Assembly (NCBI RefSeq): GCF_007990245.1
Contig: NZ_BJWG01000005.1
Location: 62,001 to 126,000, forward strand
Direction: 5' to 3'
DNA length: 64,000 nt
DNA from: Cellulomonas composti
GTDB lineage: Bacteria > Actinomycetota > Actinomycetes > Actinomycetales > Cellulomonadaceae
The translations under genes were made by a program, and so were the position numbers. Each line of letters begins with the position of its first letter. Position 1 is the stretch's first letter. The notes under the pieces are model-generated. The model was given only the letters and a program-made list of their open reading frames with translations, was not told the origin of the DNA and did not search any database. Shown piece after piece: positions 10,743 to 20,806 of this stretch.

Positions 10743-11699
10743 TCAGGCCGTCCGCAGCACCGGGGGTGCGACCTGGTCCAGCAGCCGAGCCAGCACCTCG
10801 CCCGCGGTCACGCCCGCGAACTCGGCCTCGGCGTCGAGCACGAACCGGTGCGCGAGCACCGGCTGAGCGAGCTGCTTGATGTCGTCGGGGAGCACGAACT
10901 CGCGTCCCTGCGACGCCGCCCAGACCTTCGCGCAGCGCACGAGGGCCAACCCGCCACGCACGCTCGCCCCGAGCGCCGTCTGCGCGTCGTCCCGCGTGGC
11001 CTCGGTGATCCGCGCGACGTAGTCGAGCACGACGGGGTCGATGTGCACGGTCTGGGCGAGGTCGGCCATGGTGCCGACGGCCTCGGTGGTGATCCGGGCC
11101 GTGAGCCCGATGGTGCGGTCCTTGGCGCCCGCGAGGATCTCGATCGCCGACGCGCGGTCCGGGTAGCCGAGGCTGGTCTTGATGAGGAACCGGTCGAGCT
11201 GCGCCTCCGGGAGCCGGTAGGTGCCGGCCTGCTCGATCGGGTTCTGCGTCGCGATCACCATGAACGGGCGGCCCACGGGGTGCGTGACGCCGTCGACCGT
11301 GATGTTGCCCTCCTCCATGACCTCGAGCAGTGCCGCCTGCGTCTTGGGCGACGCGCGGTTGATCTCGTCCGCGAGCACGACCGACGCGAAGACGGGGCCG
11401 GGGTGGAACTCGAACCGGCGCGTGCCCTGGTCGTAGATCGTCACGCCGGTGACGTCGCTCGGCAGCAGGTCGGGCGTGAACTGGATGCGGTGGTGCGTGC
11501 CCTGCACCGTCGCGGCCAGCGCCTTGGCCAGCGACGTCTTGCCCGTGCCGGGCGCGTCCTCCAGCAGCAGGTGGCCCTCGGCGACCATCGCGGTCAGGGC
11601 CAGGCGCACGGTGTGCTCCTTGCCCAGCAGCGCGAGGCCGACGTTGTCCACCAGCGTCGAGAACGTCTCGGCGAACCAGGTGGTCTGCTCGGGGGTCAT
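10743..11699 (-). CDS. MoxR family AAA+ ATPase
   Basis: A 318-residue AAA+ ATPase of the MoxR group, expected to form a hexameric chaperone ring that remodels or activates partner proteins. Walker A is EDAPGTGKTSLAKAL (about residues 40-54), Walker B is VVLADEINRASPKTQ, and the sensor 1 region reads FMVIATQNPIEQAGTY, a MoxR hallmark. ATG 11699 has GGAGAG six bases upstream. It lies 77 bases after the giant surface protein gene and one base before DUF58 in a single direction, so the surface protein or the membrane proteins are plausible clients. Confidence 0.95.
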   Translation of the reverse strand: MTPEQTTWFAETFSTLVDNVGLALLGKEHTVRLALTAMVAEGHLLLEDAPGTGKTSLAKALAATVQGTHHRIQFTPDLLPSDVTGVTIYDQGTRRFEFHPGPVFASVVLADEINRASPKTQAALLEVMEEGNITVDGVTHPVGRPFMVIATQNPIEQAGTYRLPEAQLDRFLIKTSLGYPDRASAIEILAGAKDRTIGLTARITTEAVGTMADLAQTVHIDPVVLDYVARITEATRDDAQTALGASVRGGLALVRCAKVWAASQGREFVLPDDIKQLAQPVLAHRFVLDAEAEFAGVTAGEVLARLLDQVAPPVLRTA

Positions 11700-11776
11700 G
11701 TGCTCTCCATGCTCGTGCCGTGTCCGGCAGGTCGGGGTGAGGTGCCGCTCGCGCGGCCGGTCGTCCGGCTGGGCCG

Positions 11777-14700
11777 TCAGCCGCCCTCGGGTGGCTCCGG
11801 CTCGGTCTTCGGGATCGGCAGCTCTGCGGAGACGGGATCGGAGTCTGCGCTGTTGTTGGTCGCCCAGACGGTGATCTTCACGGTGTGGTCGGTGTCCCGG
11901 GAGATCCCGAGGTCGGCGAGCGAGCGCGTCACCGTCAGGTCGCTCGTGTTCTGGCACCGCACCTCGGCGCCGTCGACGTACCAGCAGTACCGGTACCGCA
12001 CCGACGAACCGCCGTCGCTCGCGGGGGCGGACCACGCCGCCGTCAGCGTCGTCGGCGCCGCCAGGTCGTCAGGGGTGAGCGTCAGCGACTGCACGGGCGA
12101 CGGCGCGGCACCCCACGTGACCCGGGCGCGACCGGAGCCGTCGGCACCCGCGCGCGACGACGCGCCGAGGGTCGCGATCGCGTGCACGGTCACGGTTACG
12201 ACCGTGCCGTCCCGGCCCGGCGAGATGTCGGTCGGCGAGAGGTCGATGACCGCCGAGGTCGCACGGACGTCGGTCGCACTCACGGTGCGCGAACGTCCCT
12301 CGAACGTCACCACGTACTCGTAGCGCAGGTCCGTGCCCCCACCCGAGGCGACCGGGTCCCAGGCGATGGCGAGCTTCGTCGGGCGATCGAAGTCCGTGGG
12401 CTCGATCCCCTCGACCCGCGTGACGGTCGGCGTTCCGGGCGGCGTGGTCGCGACGACCGACCGGGGCGCGCTCCAGCCACCGTTGCCGGCGGCGTTGCGC
12501 GCGATGACGCGGAAGGTGTGCTGCGAGCCGCCGGCCAGGTCCGCGAAGGAGGCGTTCGTCGCGGACAGGCCGGTGCGGGCGACCACGCCGTCCATCTCGA
12601 TGTCGTACGTGACCGCGGCGCCGTTGTCGTCCACCGCGCGCCACGTCAGCGCGACGGTGCCGGTCCAGGCCGGCGCGACCGGGTCGTCGAGCACCGGCGT
12701 GCCCGGCAGCCCGTACGTCAGCGCCGTCGCGGTCGTCGCGGTCGACTCGCCTGCGTCCGACGAGGCGCGCACCGAGAACGTGTACTCCACGCCGTTGCGC
12801 GCACCCTCGAAGGACCACGTGCGCTCGCTCGGGCCGAAGCTCCTCTCGACCTCGTGCCCGTCGCCGCCGTGCGCCACGACACGGTAGCCGCGCACCTCGT
12901 GGCCGCCGTCGAATGCCGGAGCGGTCCAGTCCACCGTGATCCGTCCGCCGATCGGGGTCTCCTCGCGCCGCGCGGACACCGACGCGGGCGCGTCGGGTTC
13001 GCGCGCCGGGACGGCGTCGCCCGACGAGGTCGACGGCGAGCCGCCCTCGGCGCGGTTGTGTGCGACCACGGTGATCCGGTAGCGGTTCCCGTTCACGAGG
13101 TTGGCGAACTGGACGTTCGGCACGGACCTCGTCACGGTCTGCTCGCCGCGCTCGGGCCGGGGGGTGATCGTCACGGTGTACGAGTCGACCGGCGTGCCGC
13201 TCGACGTCGCCTCGGGCCACGACCACCGCAGCGTGCCGTCACCGAAGCTGGCGAGGGTGATCGACGCGACGGCGTCGGGTACGGCGTCGGGTGTCGCCTT
13301 GCGGGAGGCGGGCGATGCCGGCGACCACCCGACGGCGTTGTGCGCCTCGACGGTGAACTGGTACGCGGTCCCGTTCGTGAGCCCGTCGATCGTGCAGACC
13401 GTCGACGCGCACTCCTTCGTCGCGCCGCCTGGCTGCGCCGTGACGCGGTACCGGTCGATCTGGGCGCCCCGGTTGTCCGGCGCGTCCCACTCGAGCTGGA
13501 CGGCCTTGTCGGTCTCGTCGACGACGCGCGGCACGCCCGGTGCCGCCGGGACGCCGCGCACCGTGAGCCGGATGCGACCCTCGGTCTCGCGTGCCGGGTC
13601 GTCGGTGACGTCCCGCACGCGGAAGCGGACCACCATCGAGCCGATGAAGTCGTCGGCCGGACGCACCATGACCTGCGAGGACGTGAACCGCGTCGTGCCC
13701 GCGCCGGGCGTCTCGACGGTCGCGCCGACCACGCGCAGCGGCGAGTCCGGGAAGGGGTTGAACGCGTCGTCGAGCACGTCGACGGTGCGTTCGGTGCCCT
13801 CCTGCGCATCGTCGATCTGCCGGTCGAGGACGCGAGCGGTCTGGCGGGTGCTCGCGGTCACGTGCAGCTGCACGGTCGCGTCCAGGCTGCCTGCACGGCC
13901 GTAACCGATGCGCACCCCGAGCGTCCCGTCGGTGCCCTTCGCCGTGGTCGCGTCGGCCGAGACGTCGAGCACGCCGTCGTCGATCGTCACGGTGAACCCG
14001 TCGGGCACGGCCGACGAGATCTGGTAGTCGTAACGGTCGTCGGTCGGCGTCGTGCCCTCCGGCCCGGTGGTGAACACGCGCAGGTCGACGTGCACCGGGT
14101 CCTCCCCCGGCGCGACGTCGATCCTCGAGGGTGCGAACGTCGGCGGGTGGTCCTCGACCGCGAAGACCTCGATCGGGAACGTGATGTACGACGTGCGGGC
14201 CGTCGTGTCGCTCGCGTCGCGTGCGTCCGTCACCGGCACCGTCACGGACGCCGGCCCCGCGTAGCCCTCGGCGGGCTGGAACACGATCGTCGACGCGTCA
14301 CCGTTCTTGACCTTCGCGGACCCCTTCGTCGCGCTCACCGCGAGCGGGTCGGCGACGCTCGGCGAGCGCCCCTGCGCGACCTTCACCTGCTCCGAGAGCG
14401 AGATCTCGAGCTTCTCGTCGGAGCCGACCCGCAGCGCGGGCGCTCCCGGTCGCCGCGTCGGCGGGAACGCGTCGCGGGCGGGCACCGTGATGAACGCGTA
14501 GGAGAACGCGTGCTCGGGGTCGCGCACGTTGCGCAGCAGGTACGGCAGCGTCTGGGTCTGGTCGGCGAGCGTCACGACGACCCGACCCTGCTCGTCGACG
14601 CGCGCGACCGTGGCCGGCACGGACGCGGGCAGCTCGACCTGCAGGTCACTCGCCGGGCCGCTCGGGTTCTGCGCGACGTCGAGCACCTTCACGACGACCT

Positions 14701-17700
14701 CGGTCAGCCCGAACGTCTCCGTCGCGGGCACGACGACGTCCCGCGCGAGCGGGGGCAGCACGGGAGCCTGCTGCGTGACGTGCACGGTCAGCACCGCGGT
14801 GTCCCGCCCGCCGCGCGCGTTCGTCGCCGTGTAGACGATCTGCAGCGTCGTCTCCTCGTCGGGTGCGGTCACCTCGATCCGACGGTCCTTCGCCTGCGCC
14901 TGCGTGCCGGCGGGCATCTCGAGGGTCGGGTCGAGCGACAGCTCGTCGCCGCTCGAGTCGGTGTCGTTCGCGAGCACGCGGACCTCGATGCGCTCGCCGG
15001 GCCGGATCGTCACCTCGTCGTCGCGTGCGACGACCGACGCGACCCCCTGGGGCCGCGGGCTGATGCCGACGCGCACGGTCGCGACGGCGCGCTGACCCAC
15101 CCAGTCCTCGACCGCGTACGTGAACTCGTCGGTGCCGGTCTCGCCCGGCAGCGCGACGTACTCGATCCAGTCGGGGCCGATCTCGGCGACGTAGCCCTTC
15201 GACGGCGCGGAGGCGACGCCCAGCAGCGTGACGCCGTCGCCGTCGTCGTCGATCCCGACGAGCGGCACGGTGATGCGCACCTGCTCGCCCGCGAACACGC
15301 GCCCCACGAGGTCCTGCGGGCGCGGCGGCGACTTCGTCTCCGGGTCCGAGTCGTGCACGCGGACCGTCACGGTCGCGGCGGTCTGGTTCCCGGTCGCGTC
15401 CTGCACGACGAACGTCGCGCGCACCGTCATCGGCGTCGCGGGCGCCTGGTAGCGCAGCACGTCACCCGAGACGAACATCAGTCCTTCGCCGGGGCCGGGG
15501 GACTCCGCGAGCTCGCGCACCAGGCTCAGCGCGTCGCCGTCCGGGTCGTACGCGTGGTCGAGCACCGGGACCGTCACGACACCGCCCGTGCGCACGGTCG
15601 CCTCGACGTTCTCGACGATCGGCGGCTGGGTCGAGGTCGCCGGTGGCACCGGCTGCACGACGATCTGCCCGACGGCGGAGCGCGCGCCGTTCGAGACCGT
15701 GTAGGACAGCGCCACCGCGCGCTCGAGCGTCTGGTCGCTCGTGATCTGCACGAGGTGGTGGTCGAGCACGGCGACGCTGAGCCCCGGTGCGTCCGAGGAG
15801 TCGACGGACTGCAGCACGAGCACGGCGCCTGCCGGGTCGGAATCGTTCGCGAGCGGGTCGATCGTGACCTCGCCGCCGGCCGGCAGGAACGCACGGTCGC
15901 GCACCGCGACGGGCGGCTGGACCTCGTCGGGCCACGGCTGCACGTCGATGCGTGCCAGGCCGGTCGCCTGCTGCGCGCCCGCGACCACGAGGAAGGGCAC
16001 GTAGTACGGACCGGCCCGTGGCGTCGAGAACGTGAACGTCCCCGCCTGCAGGTCGGCGTCGACGGTCGCTCCTGCGACGTCGTCGACCGACACGAGCCGC
16101 GCGGGCTGGTCCCCCGTCGTGCGGACCGCCGCGAGCACGTCGAGCGTCACCGCCTGGTCGACGTAGGTCACGGCGTGCACGGGGTCGATCCGCGGCGGCA
16201 CCGATCCCGACGGGCGCACGTCGACCCACAGCGTGCCCTCGGTCGGTTCGGCGTCCGAACCGTCGCTGACCTGCAACGTCACCGCGGTACGGCCGAGCCG
16301 GCCGCCGTCCGCCCGGAACGTCACCGTGCCGTCCTGCCGGAACCGCACCGAACCCGCGGCGGGGTCCGCGATCGCGCCCACGAGCAGCATGTCGTCCCCG
16401 TCGGGGTCCTCGAAGTCTGCGAGCGCCTGGTAGGTCGAGCTGCCGCCCAGCTCGACGTCCATCGAGCCGTCGTGCAGGCTGCGCGGGGGTGAGTTCGCGT
16501 CGACGTCCCGTGCGACGAGCGTCACCGTGGCGGTCGACGGCGGGTTCACGCCCCGGCCGTCGTCGATCGTGTACGAGAAGTGCGCGGTCCCGCGCGCCCC
16601 GGCCGCGACGTCGACCTGCAGCGCGCGCCCGCCCGCGACGGCCTCGACCCGGCCGAAGCTCTCGTCGAGCTGCTCGAACTCCCGCACGACGAGGATGCCG
16701 CAGTCCGACGACGAGTCGTTGCCCATCACCGGCAGGATCGTGGTGCGGCCGGGGCGCACGCCGAACTCGTCGTCGGCGGCCACCGGAGGCGACGACTGCG
16801 ACGAGCACTCGGTGACGAGCTCCTGCGTCGTGTCCGGGCTGTCGGACTCCTCCTCGGACTCCTGCGGTTCCTCCTGCCTGCTGATGTCCTCCCAGTTGGG
16901 GACGTGCAGCTCGGCGTCCTCCTGAGGCAGCCACAGGCGGCCGCGCTCCGTGTCGTTGAGCACCACCATCGAGCGGTTCACGCGGAACACGAGCTTGTCC
17001 TGCGCGGACATCTCCTTCAGCGCGACCAGCTTCTGGGCCTTCCCCTCGCACAGCTCGAGGTAGGAGCCGACCGCCGACGCCCACGCCCCGTGCGCGCACG
17101 AGTCGACCTGCACGGGCGCGGCCGGAGCCCCGGAACCCTGCGTGGCGTGCTCGACGACGTCGCCGCCGTCGATCGGGACCTCCAGCAGGGCGGTGCGGCT
17201 CGCGACGAGCACGCGCGACGAGGCCGGCCCGGGCCGCTGCAGCACCAGGTCGTCGCCCGGCAGCTCGACGGTCCCGTGCGTGGTCAGCAGCGTCGAACCG
17301 CGCAGCGCGACGGGTTCGTCACCGACCGCGGTGAGCTGCTCGGGCGGCGACCCGGCGGCGCCCTCGAGCTGACCCGCCGACTCGGTGCGCGCCGCACCGG
17401 CCGTCGGTTCGGCGCGCGTCACGGTGCCGTCCGCCGCAACGCCGAGCGCGACGCCGTCGTGCGTCACGACCGCCAGACCGCCCTCGCCGAGCTCGACGTC
17501 CGCGTCGTCGTCCCCGACGCGCAGCCCGTCGAGGCCCGCGAGCGTCCGCACGTACAGCTCGCCTTCGCCGTCGACCATCGCGACCGTGCCCGCCGCCATG
17601 CTCGTGACCGTGTCGGGAGCCGCGACCTGCGTCGTCACCGAGACGGTCCGCGGGTCGACGACCGAGACCTGACCCGACTCGACGAGCAGCACGTCGCCCT

Positions 17701-17947
17701 CGTCCTGCAGCACGTCGAAGTAGTCGGTGCTGTCCGTGACGATGCCCGCGTTCAGCTCGTCGATCTGCACGTTGTAGCGCCCGAGCTTGTGCAGGCTGGT
17801 CGCCGTGAGCCAGACCGCGCCGTCGTTGAGGTCGACCCGCGCGAGCGGGAACCCCTGGGACATCACCGCGAGCACCGCGACGAGCGCCGGAACGGTGACC
17901 ACCGCGGCCGTCGTCGTCGCGCGGCGGCGCGCGCCCTGCCACCTCAT
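11777..17947 (-). CDS. Giant surface protein with Ig-like repeats and FN3 domains
   Basis: A 2056-residue protein, the largest in the window. A single hydrophobic helix at about residues 13-33 lacks a clear cleavage site and would anchor it with the bulk outside. Residues of about 40-345 form short beta-rich repeats that look like a propeller. An acidic, Ser-rich linker follows. About a thousand residues (375-1460) are tandem Ig/cadherin-like units with recurring 'NDSD', 'DPDGD' and 'V.V.V' strand patterns (for example LPVMGNDSS, DPDGDDMLLVG, VLANDTDSSGDELSL). Six fibronectin type III domains fill about 1463-2056. There is no LPXTG or C-terminal membrane anchor. ATG 17947 overlaps the kinase stop (ATGA). 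Family members are known as adhesins or envelope scaffolds; the exact role is unknown. Confidence 0.85.
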   Translation of the reverse strand: MRWQGARRRATTTAAVVTVPALVAVLAVMSQGFPLARVDLNDGAVWLTATSLHKLGRYNVQIDELNAGIVTDSTDYFDVLQDEGDVLLVESGQVSVVDPRTVSVTTQVAAPDTVTSMAAGTVAMVDGEGELYVRTLAGLDGLRVGDDDADVELGEGGLAVVTHDGVALGVAADGTVTRAEPTAGAARTESAGQLEGAAGSPPEQLTAVGDEPVALRGSTLLTTHGTVELPGDDLVLQRPGPASSRVLVASRTALLEVPIDGGDVVEHATQGSGAPAAPVQVDSCAHGAWASAVGSYLELCEGKAQKLVALKEMSAQDKLVFRVNRSMVVLNDTERGRLWLPQEDAELHVPNWEDISRQEEPQESEEESDSPDTTQELVTECSSQSSPPVAADDEFGVRPGRTTILPVMGNDSSSDCGILVVREFEQLDESFGRVEAVAGGRALQVDVAAGARGTAHFSYTIDDGRGVNPPSTATVTLVARDVDANSPPRSLHDGSMDVELGGSSTYQALADFEDPDGDDMLLVGAIADPAAGSVRFRQDGTVTFRADGGRLGRTAVTLQVSDGSDAEPTEGTLWVDVRPSGSVPPRIDPVHAVTYVDQAVTLDVLAAVRTTGDQPARLVSVDDVAGATVDADLQAGTFTFSTPRAGPYYVPFLVVAGAQQATGLARIDVQPWPDEVQPPVAVRDRAFLPAGGEVTIDPLANDSDPAGAVLVLQSVDSSDAPGLSVAVLDHHLVQITSDQTLERAVALSYTVSNGARSAVGQIVVQPVPPATSTQPPIVENVEATVRTGGVVTVPVLDHAYDPDGDALSLVRELAESPGPGEGLMFVSGDVLRYQAPATPMTVRATFVVQDATGNQTAATVTVRVHDSDPETKSPPRPQDLVGRVFAGEQVRITVPLVGIDDDGDGVTLLGVASAPSKGYVAEIGPDWIEYVALPGETGTDEFTYAVEDWVGQRAVATVRVGISPRPQGVASVVARDDEVTIRPGERIEVRVLANDTDSSGDELSLDPTLEMPAGTQAQAKDRRIEVTAPDEETTLQIVYTATNARGGRDTAVLTVHVTQQAPVLPPLARDVVVPATETFGLTEVVVKVLDVAQNPSGPASDLQVELPASVPATVARVDEQGRVVVTLADQTQTLPYLLRNVRDPEHAFSYAFITVPARDAFPPTRRPGAPALRVGSDEKLEISLSEQVKVAQGRSPSVADPLAVSATKGSAKVKNGDASTIVFQPAEGYAGPASVTVPVTDARDASDTTARTSYITFPIEVFAVEDHPPTFAPSRIDVAPGEDPVHVDLRVFTTGPEGTTPTDDRYDYQISSAVPDGFTVTIDDGVLDVSADATTAKGTDGTLGVRIGYGRAGSLDATVQLHVTASTRQTARVLDRQIDDAQEGTERTVDVLDDAFNPFPDSPLRVVGATVETPGAGTTRFTSSQVMVRPADDFIGSMVVRFRVRDVTDDPARETEGRIRLTVRGVPAAPGVPRVVDETDKAVQLEWDAPDNRGAQIDRYRVTAQPGGATKECASTVCTIDGLTNGTAYQFTVEAHNAVGWSPASPASRKATPDAVPDAVASITLASFGDGTLRWSWPEATSSGTPVDSYTVTITPRPERGEQTVTRSVPNVQFANLVNGNRYRITVVAHNRAEGGSPSTSSGDAVPAREPDAPASVSARREETPIGGRITVDWTAPAFDGGHEVRGYRVVAHGGDGHEVERSFGPSERTWSFEGARNGVEYTFSVRASSDAGESTATTATALTYGLPGTPVLDDPVAPAWTGTVALTWRAVDDNGAAVTYDIEMDGVVARTGLSATNASFADLAGGSQHTFRVIARNAAGNGGWSAPRSVVATTPPGTPTVTRVEGIEPTDFDRPTKLAIAWDPVASGGGTDLRYEYVVTFEGRSRTVSATDVRATSAVIDLSPTDISPGRDGTVVTVTVHAIATLGASSRAGADGSGRARVTWGAAPSPVQSLTLTPDDLAAPTTLTAAWSAPASDGGSSVRYRYCWYVDGAEVRCQNTSDLTVTRSLADLGISRDTDHTVKITVWATNNSADSDPVSAELPIPKTEPEPPEGG

Positions 17948-19488
17948 GCGACGCACGCCTGTGCGGGGTGGGCCGACGCACGTCGGTCGACGCGCACCAG
18001 CGAGACCTCGATGCAGACCTCACCGGTCGCGTCCACGGCCGGGACGGTCACGGACGGCGTCGCGACAACCGCGAGGTCCGGCTCGCCCGTCGCCGTGAGC
18101 ACTCCCCACAGGTAGGTGTCGCCGTCCTGCGGGTCGGGGTTGACCCACGTGAACACGACGTCGCCGTCGTCCTCGCGCGTGCCCTCGAGCGAGCGCGGCG
18201 CGGGCACGACCGCCTCGACCACCTCGTTCGGGTCCTGCTGGAAGTCGGTCGGGTCGGCGCTCGGTCCTCCCCCGCCGCTCATCGCGACGGCCGCCACCAC
18301 GCCGATCGCCGCCACGACGACGACGCCCGCGACGACCGCGGCCACGGTCCGTCCCCGCGCGGCACGGTCGGCCGGTGGCTCCGGCTCGCCGATCGGCGGC
18401 GGCGTGGGCGGGGCCGGCGGCGGCGCGACGAAGTCGGGGCGCGCATCCTGCGGGCTCAGCACCCGCGGGCCGCTCGTGCGGGTCGGCTCGTCGGCGGCGG
18501 GTGACGACTGCCCGGGTTGCGCCGGGATCGCGACGATCGAGCGCAGCCGCGTCGCGTCCTGCGCGCCCGGGCCGTCCGAACCCTGACCGGCCCCGGCCGG
18601 ACCCGTCGGCGCGGGCTCGTCGGGAAGGTCCAACGTCGTGACCGGCAGCCGCAGGTCTGCCTCGATCTGCTGCAGCGCGCGCCCCAGCGCCGCGGCGGAC
18701 CCGAACCGCAGGGCCGGCACCTTCGCCATCGCGCGCTCGAGCAGTGCCTGCAGCTCGGGCGGGACGTCCTCGCGTCCCGTCGGCGGCAGCGGAGACCGTT
18801 CGATCCGCGCGACGAGCTGCTGCGCGCCGTTCTGGCCGCCGGGGATCTCGAACGGGGTGCGACCGGCGAGCAGCGAGTACAGCGTCGCTCCGAGCGAGTA
18901 CACGTCGGAACGTTCGTCGCCGCTCGGGTGCTCCGCGAGCAGCTCGGGCGGCGACCACGGGATCGACATGCCGACCGTCGCACCCGCGGCCTGCCCGGTG
19001 GTCGCGGCGATGCCGAAGTCGGTCAACGCGGGCCAGCCGAAGTCCGTGGTCAGCACGTTCGCGGGCTTGATGTCGCGGTGCAGGATGCCGGCCCGGTGCG
19101 CCGTCTCGACCGCCGACGTCAACCGCACCCCGATCCGCAGCACCTCGGCGACGCTCATCCGCTCGGTCCGGTACCGCTCCGCGAGCCCCGGCCGCGAGCA
19201 GTACTCCATCACCAGGTACGGCCGCCCGTCGGCCGCGATCGCCGCCTGGAAGACCGTGACGATCGACGGGTGGTGCGAGAGCTGGGCCATGAGGTTGGCC
19301 TCGGTCTGGAACCGCGCGCGCGTCTCGTCGTCGAGGCTCCCCGCGAGCAGCACCTTGACCGCGACCTCCCGGCGCGGGAGATCCTGCCGGTACAGGAAGA
19401 CGTCGGCGAAGCCACCCAGGCCGAGCGTGCGGACGGGCTCGTACCCCGGCAGTACTGGCGGCGCGGAGGCCTCGCGTCGAGCGGTCAC
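17944..19488 (-). CDS. Membrane Ser/Thr protein kinase with FN3-like ectodomain
   Basis: A 514-residue Hanks-type kinase. The catalytic domain covers about residues 15-275: Gly-rich loop GLGGFADV (23-30), Lys45 in VAVKVL, HRDIKPANVL (about 136), DFG in TDFGIA (about 157), and SPPELL in the activation segment. A Pro-rich linker leads to one transmembrane helix (about 381-405). The outside part (about 410-514) has the look of one FN3-like beta sandwich with a pair of Cys residues rather than PASTA repeats. GTG 19488 follows the FHA stop by four bases; its stop overlaps the giant protein start. The opposing PP2C phosphatase and two FHA readers are in the same operon. Confidence 0.93.
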   Translation of the reverse strand: MTARREASAPPVLPGYEPVRTLGLGGFADVFLYRQDLPRREVAVKVLLAGSLDDETRARFQTEANLMAQLSHHPSIVTVFQAAIAADGRPYLVMEYCSRPGLAERYRTERMSVAEVLRIGVRLTSAVETAHRAGILHRDIKPANVLTTDFGWPALTDFGIAATTGQAAGATVGMSIPWSPPELLAEHPSGDERSDVYSLGATLYSLLAGRTPFEIPGGQNGAQQLVARIERSPLPPTGREDVPPELQALLERAMAKVPALRFGSAAALGRALQQIEADLRLPVTTLDLPDEPAPTGPAGAGQGSDGPGAQDATRLRSIVAIPAQPGQSSPAADEPTRTSGPRVLSPQDARPDFVAPPPAPPTPPPIGEPEPPADRAARGRTVAAVVAGVVVVAAIGVVAAVAMSGGGGPSADPTDFQQDPNEVVEAVVPAPRSLEGTREDDGDVVFTWVNPDPQDGDTYLWGVLTATGEPDLAVVATPSVTVPAVDATGEVCIEVSLVRVDRRASAHPAQACVA

Positions 19489-19492
19489 CTGG

Positions 19493-20806
19493 TCACTGGC
19501 CTCGCTGCACCGTGAACGTGACGCCGTCGCCCAGGTCGACGACCTCGCCCGGGAAGATCGCGCTCGGCTCACCGGGGTGCAGGCGGCGCGCGCCCTCACC
19601 CTGCCGCGAGACGTGCACGCCGTTCGTCGAGTGCAGGTCCGTGACGAGCACGTGCTCGCCCTCCTGGCGCACCTCGGCGTGCGTGCGCGAGATGTCCTGC
19701 TCCGGGCTCGGCACCGCGACCAGGCGCGGGAGCTCACGGTTGGTCACGCGGGCCACCTGCGGCGCCCGGCCCAGCAGCACCGTCCGGTCCAGCGGCACGT
19801 CGACTCCCGTGGACAGCGCGAGCATCACCTGCGGTACGACCGGCGTCGGGACGTCGTACGGGCCGGGCGTCGGGCCGTCCTGCGGCCACTGCGCCGCCCA
19901 GGCGGGCAGCTGGTCGCGGATCGCCGCGAGGTCGGACGACAGGATCGTCAGGCCGTCGTGGTCGTCGGCCGACACCGCCCCGACCAGGGCCCGGACGTCC
20001 GTGATCGTGTCGTCCGTGTCCAGGTCGACGAGTCCGTCGCGCGCCGCGAACGACGCCGGCACCGCAGCCTCACTGGGCAGCACCGGCTCAGCGGGCACCT
20101 CGTCGTCGACCGCCACCAGTCCGACCGGCTCGGACTCGACCGGCTCTGGCTCCACCGCAGGCTCGACCGGCTCCGGCTCCACCGCGACGGGCTCGACCGG
20201 CTCCGCCTCCACCGCAACGGGCTCGACCGGCAGCGCAACCTCGACCGGCACCACGGGCTCGGCGGCAGGCACGGGCTCGGCGGCCGGCACGGGCTCGACC
20301 GGGCGCGGCTCCGCCGGCGCCGCGGCGTCGAGCGGCACCTGCGCGGTCACGATCGTCGTCCGGCGCGGCGCGCCGAGCGTCAAGGCGAGCGCACCGGCGG
20401 TCGCGACGCCGTCGCCGAGCGGCAGGGCGGGGACGTCGGCGTCCTCCTCGGGTGCGTCGTCGGCCACGATCCGCACTGCGTACACGTCGTCGATGACCTG
20501 CTCGGTCCACGTGCCGACATCGCCCGAGCGCACCTCCCGAGGTCCGGCGCCGGACTCGACGTGCACCGTCACGCTGCCGCGCAGCGCGAGATGCACCCGC
20601 GAGCCCTCGACGTGCACGAGAGCGAACGGCGGCAACGCGACGAACCCGTCGTGCGCCAGCACGCCGAGCGACGCGACGACGCCGTCCTCGGCCGACTCCC
20701 ACAGCGAGCGGGCGGTACCGGCCGCGGCCTGCGGTCCGACGAGCGCGACGAAACCCGGGCGGGCCACCGCGGTCCACGACCCCACGCGGTACTCCGGAAC
20801 GCTCAC
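19493..20806 (-). CDS. FHA domain protein with Pro/Glu/Val linker
   Basis: A 437-residue soluble protein. The first 130 residues are a compact beta-rich region of unknown family (begins VPEYRVGSWTAVARPGFVAL). A long linker of about residues 165-235 is a low-complexity run of EPVEPVAVE-like units, encoded by obvious DNA repeats near 20100-20300. The last 100 residues form a complete FHA domain with LLGRAP, ISRTHAEV and HSTNGVHV, so it should bind a phosphothreonine peptide, most likely from the kinase encoded next. GTG 20806 has a strong AAGGAGG site eight bases upstream and overlaps the PP2C stop (GTGA). Confidence 0.88.
   Translation of the reverse strand: MSVPEYRVGSWTAVARPGFVALVGPQAAAGTARSLWESAEDGVVASLGVLAHDGFVALPPFALVHVEGSRVHLALRGSVTVHVESGAGPREVRSGDVGTWTEQVIDDVYAVRIVADDAPEEDADVPALPLGDGVATAGALALTLGAPRRTTIVTAQVPLDAAAPAEPRPVEPVPAAEPVPAAEPVVPVEVALPVEPVAVEAEPVEPVAVEPEPVEPAVEPEPVESEPVGLVAVDDEVPAEPVLPSEAAVPASFAARDGLVDLDTDDTITDVRALVGAVSADDHDGLTILSSDLAAIRDQLPAWAAQWPQDGPTPGPYDVPTPVVPQVMLALSTGVDVPLDRTVLLGRAPQVARVTNRELPRLVAVPSPEQDISRTHAEVRQEGEHVLVTDLHSTNGVHVSRQGEGARRLHPGEPSAIFPGEVVDLGDGVTFTVQRGQ
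20100..20300 (-). repeat. Degenerate repeats coding a Pro-Glu-Val linker
   Basis: Repeated GGCTCGACCGGCTCCG-like units on the plus strand encode alternating Glu-Pro-Val residues in the FHA protein linker. The period is irregular, so copy number could vary between strains. Confidence 0.6.

Noticed and set aside
11885..16492. A 1535-codon plus-strand frame opposite the giant surface protein
   Set aside because: The composition (Arg, Asp, Val, His runs) is typical of antisense of GC-rich coding DNA; the minus-strand frame has clear domains and operon context.
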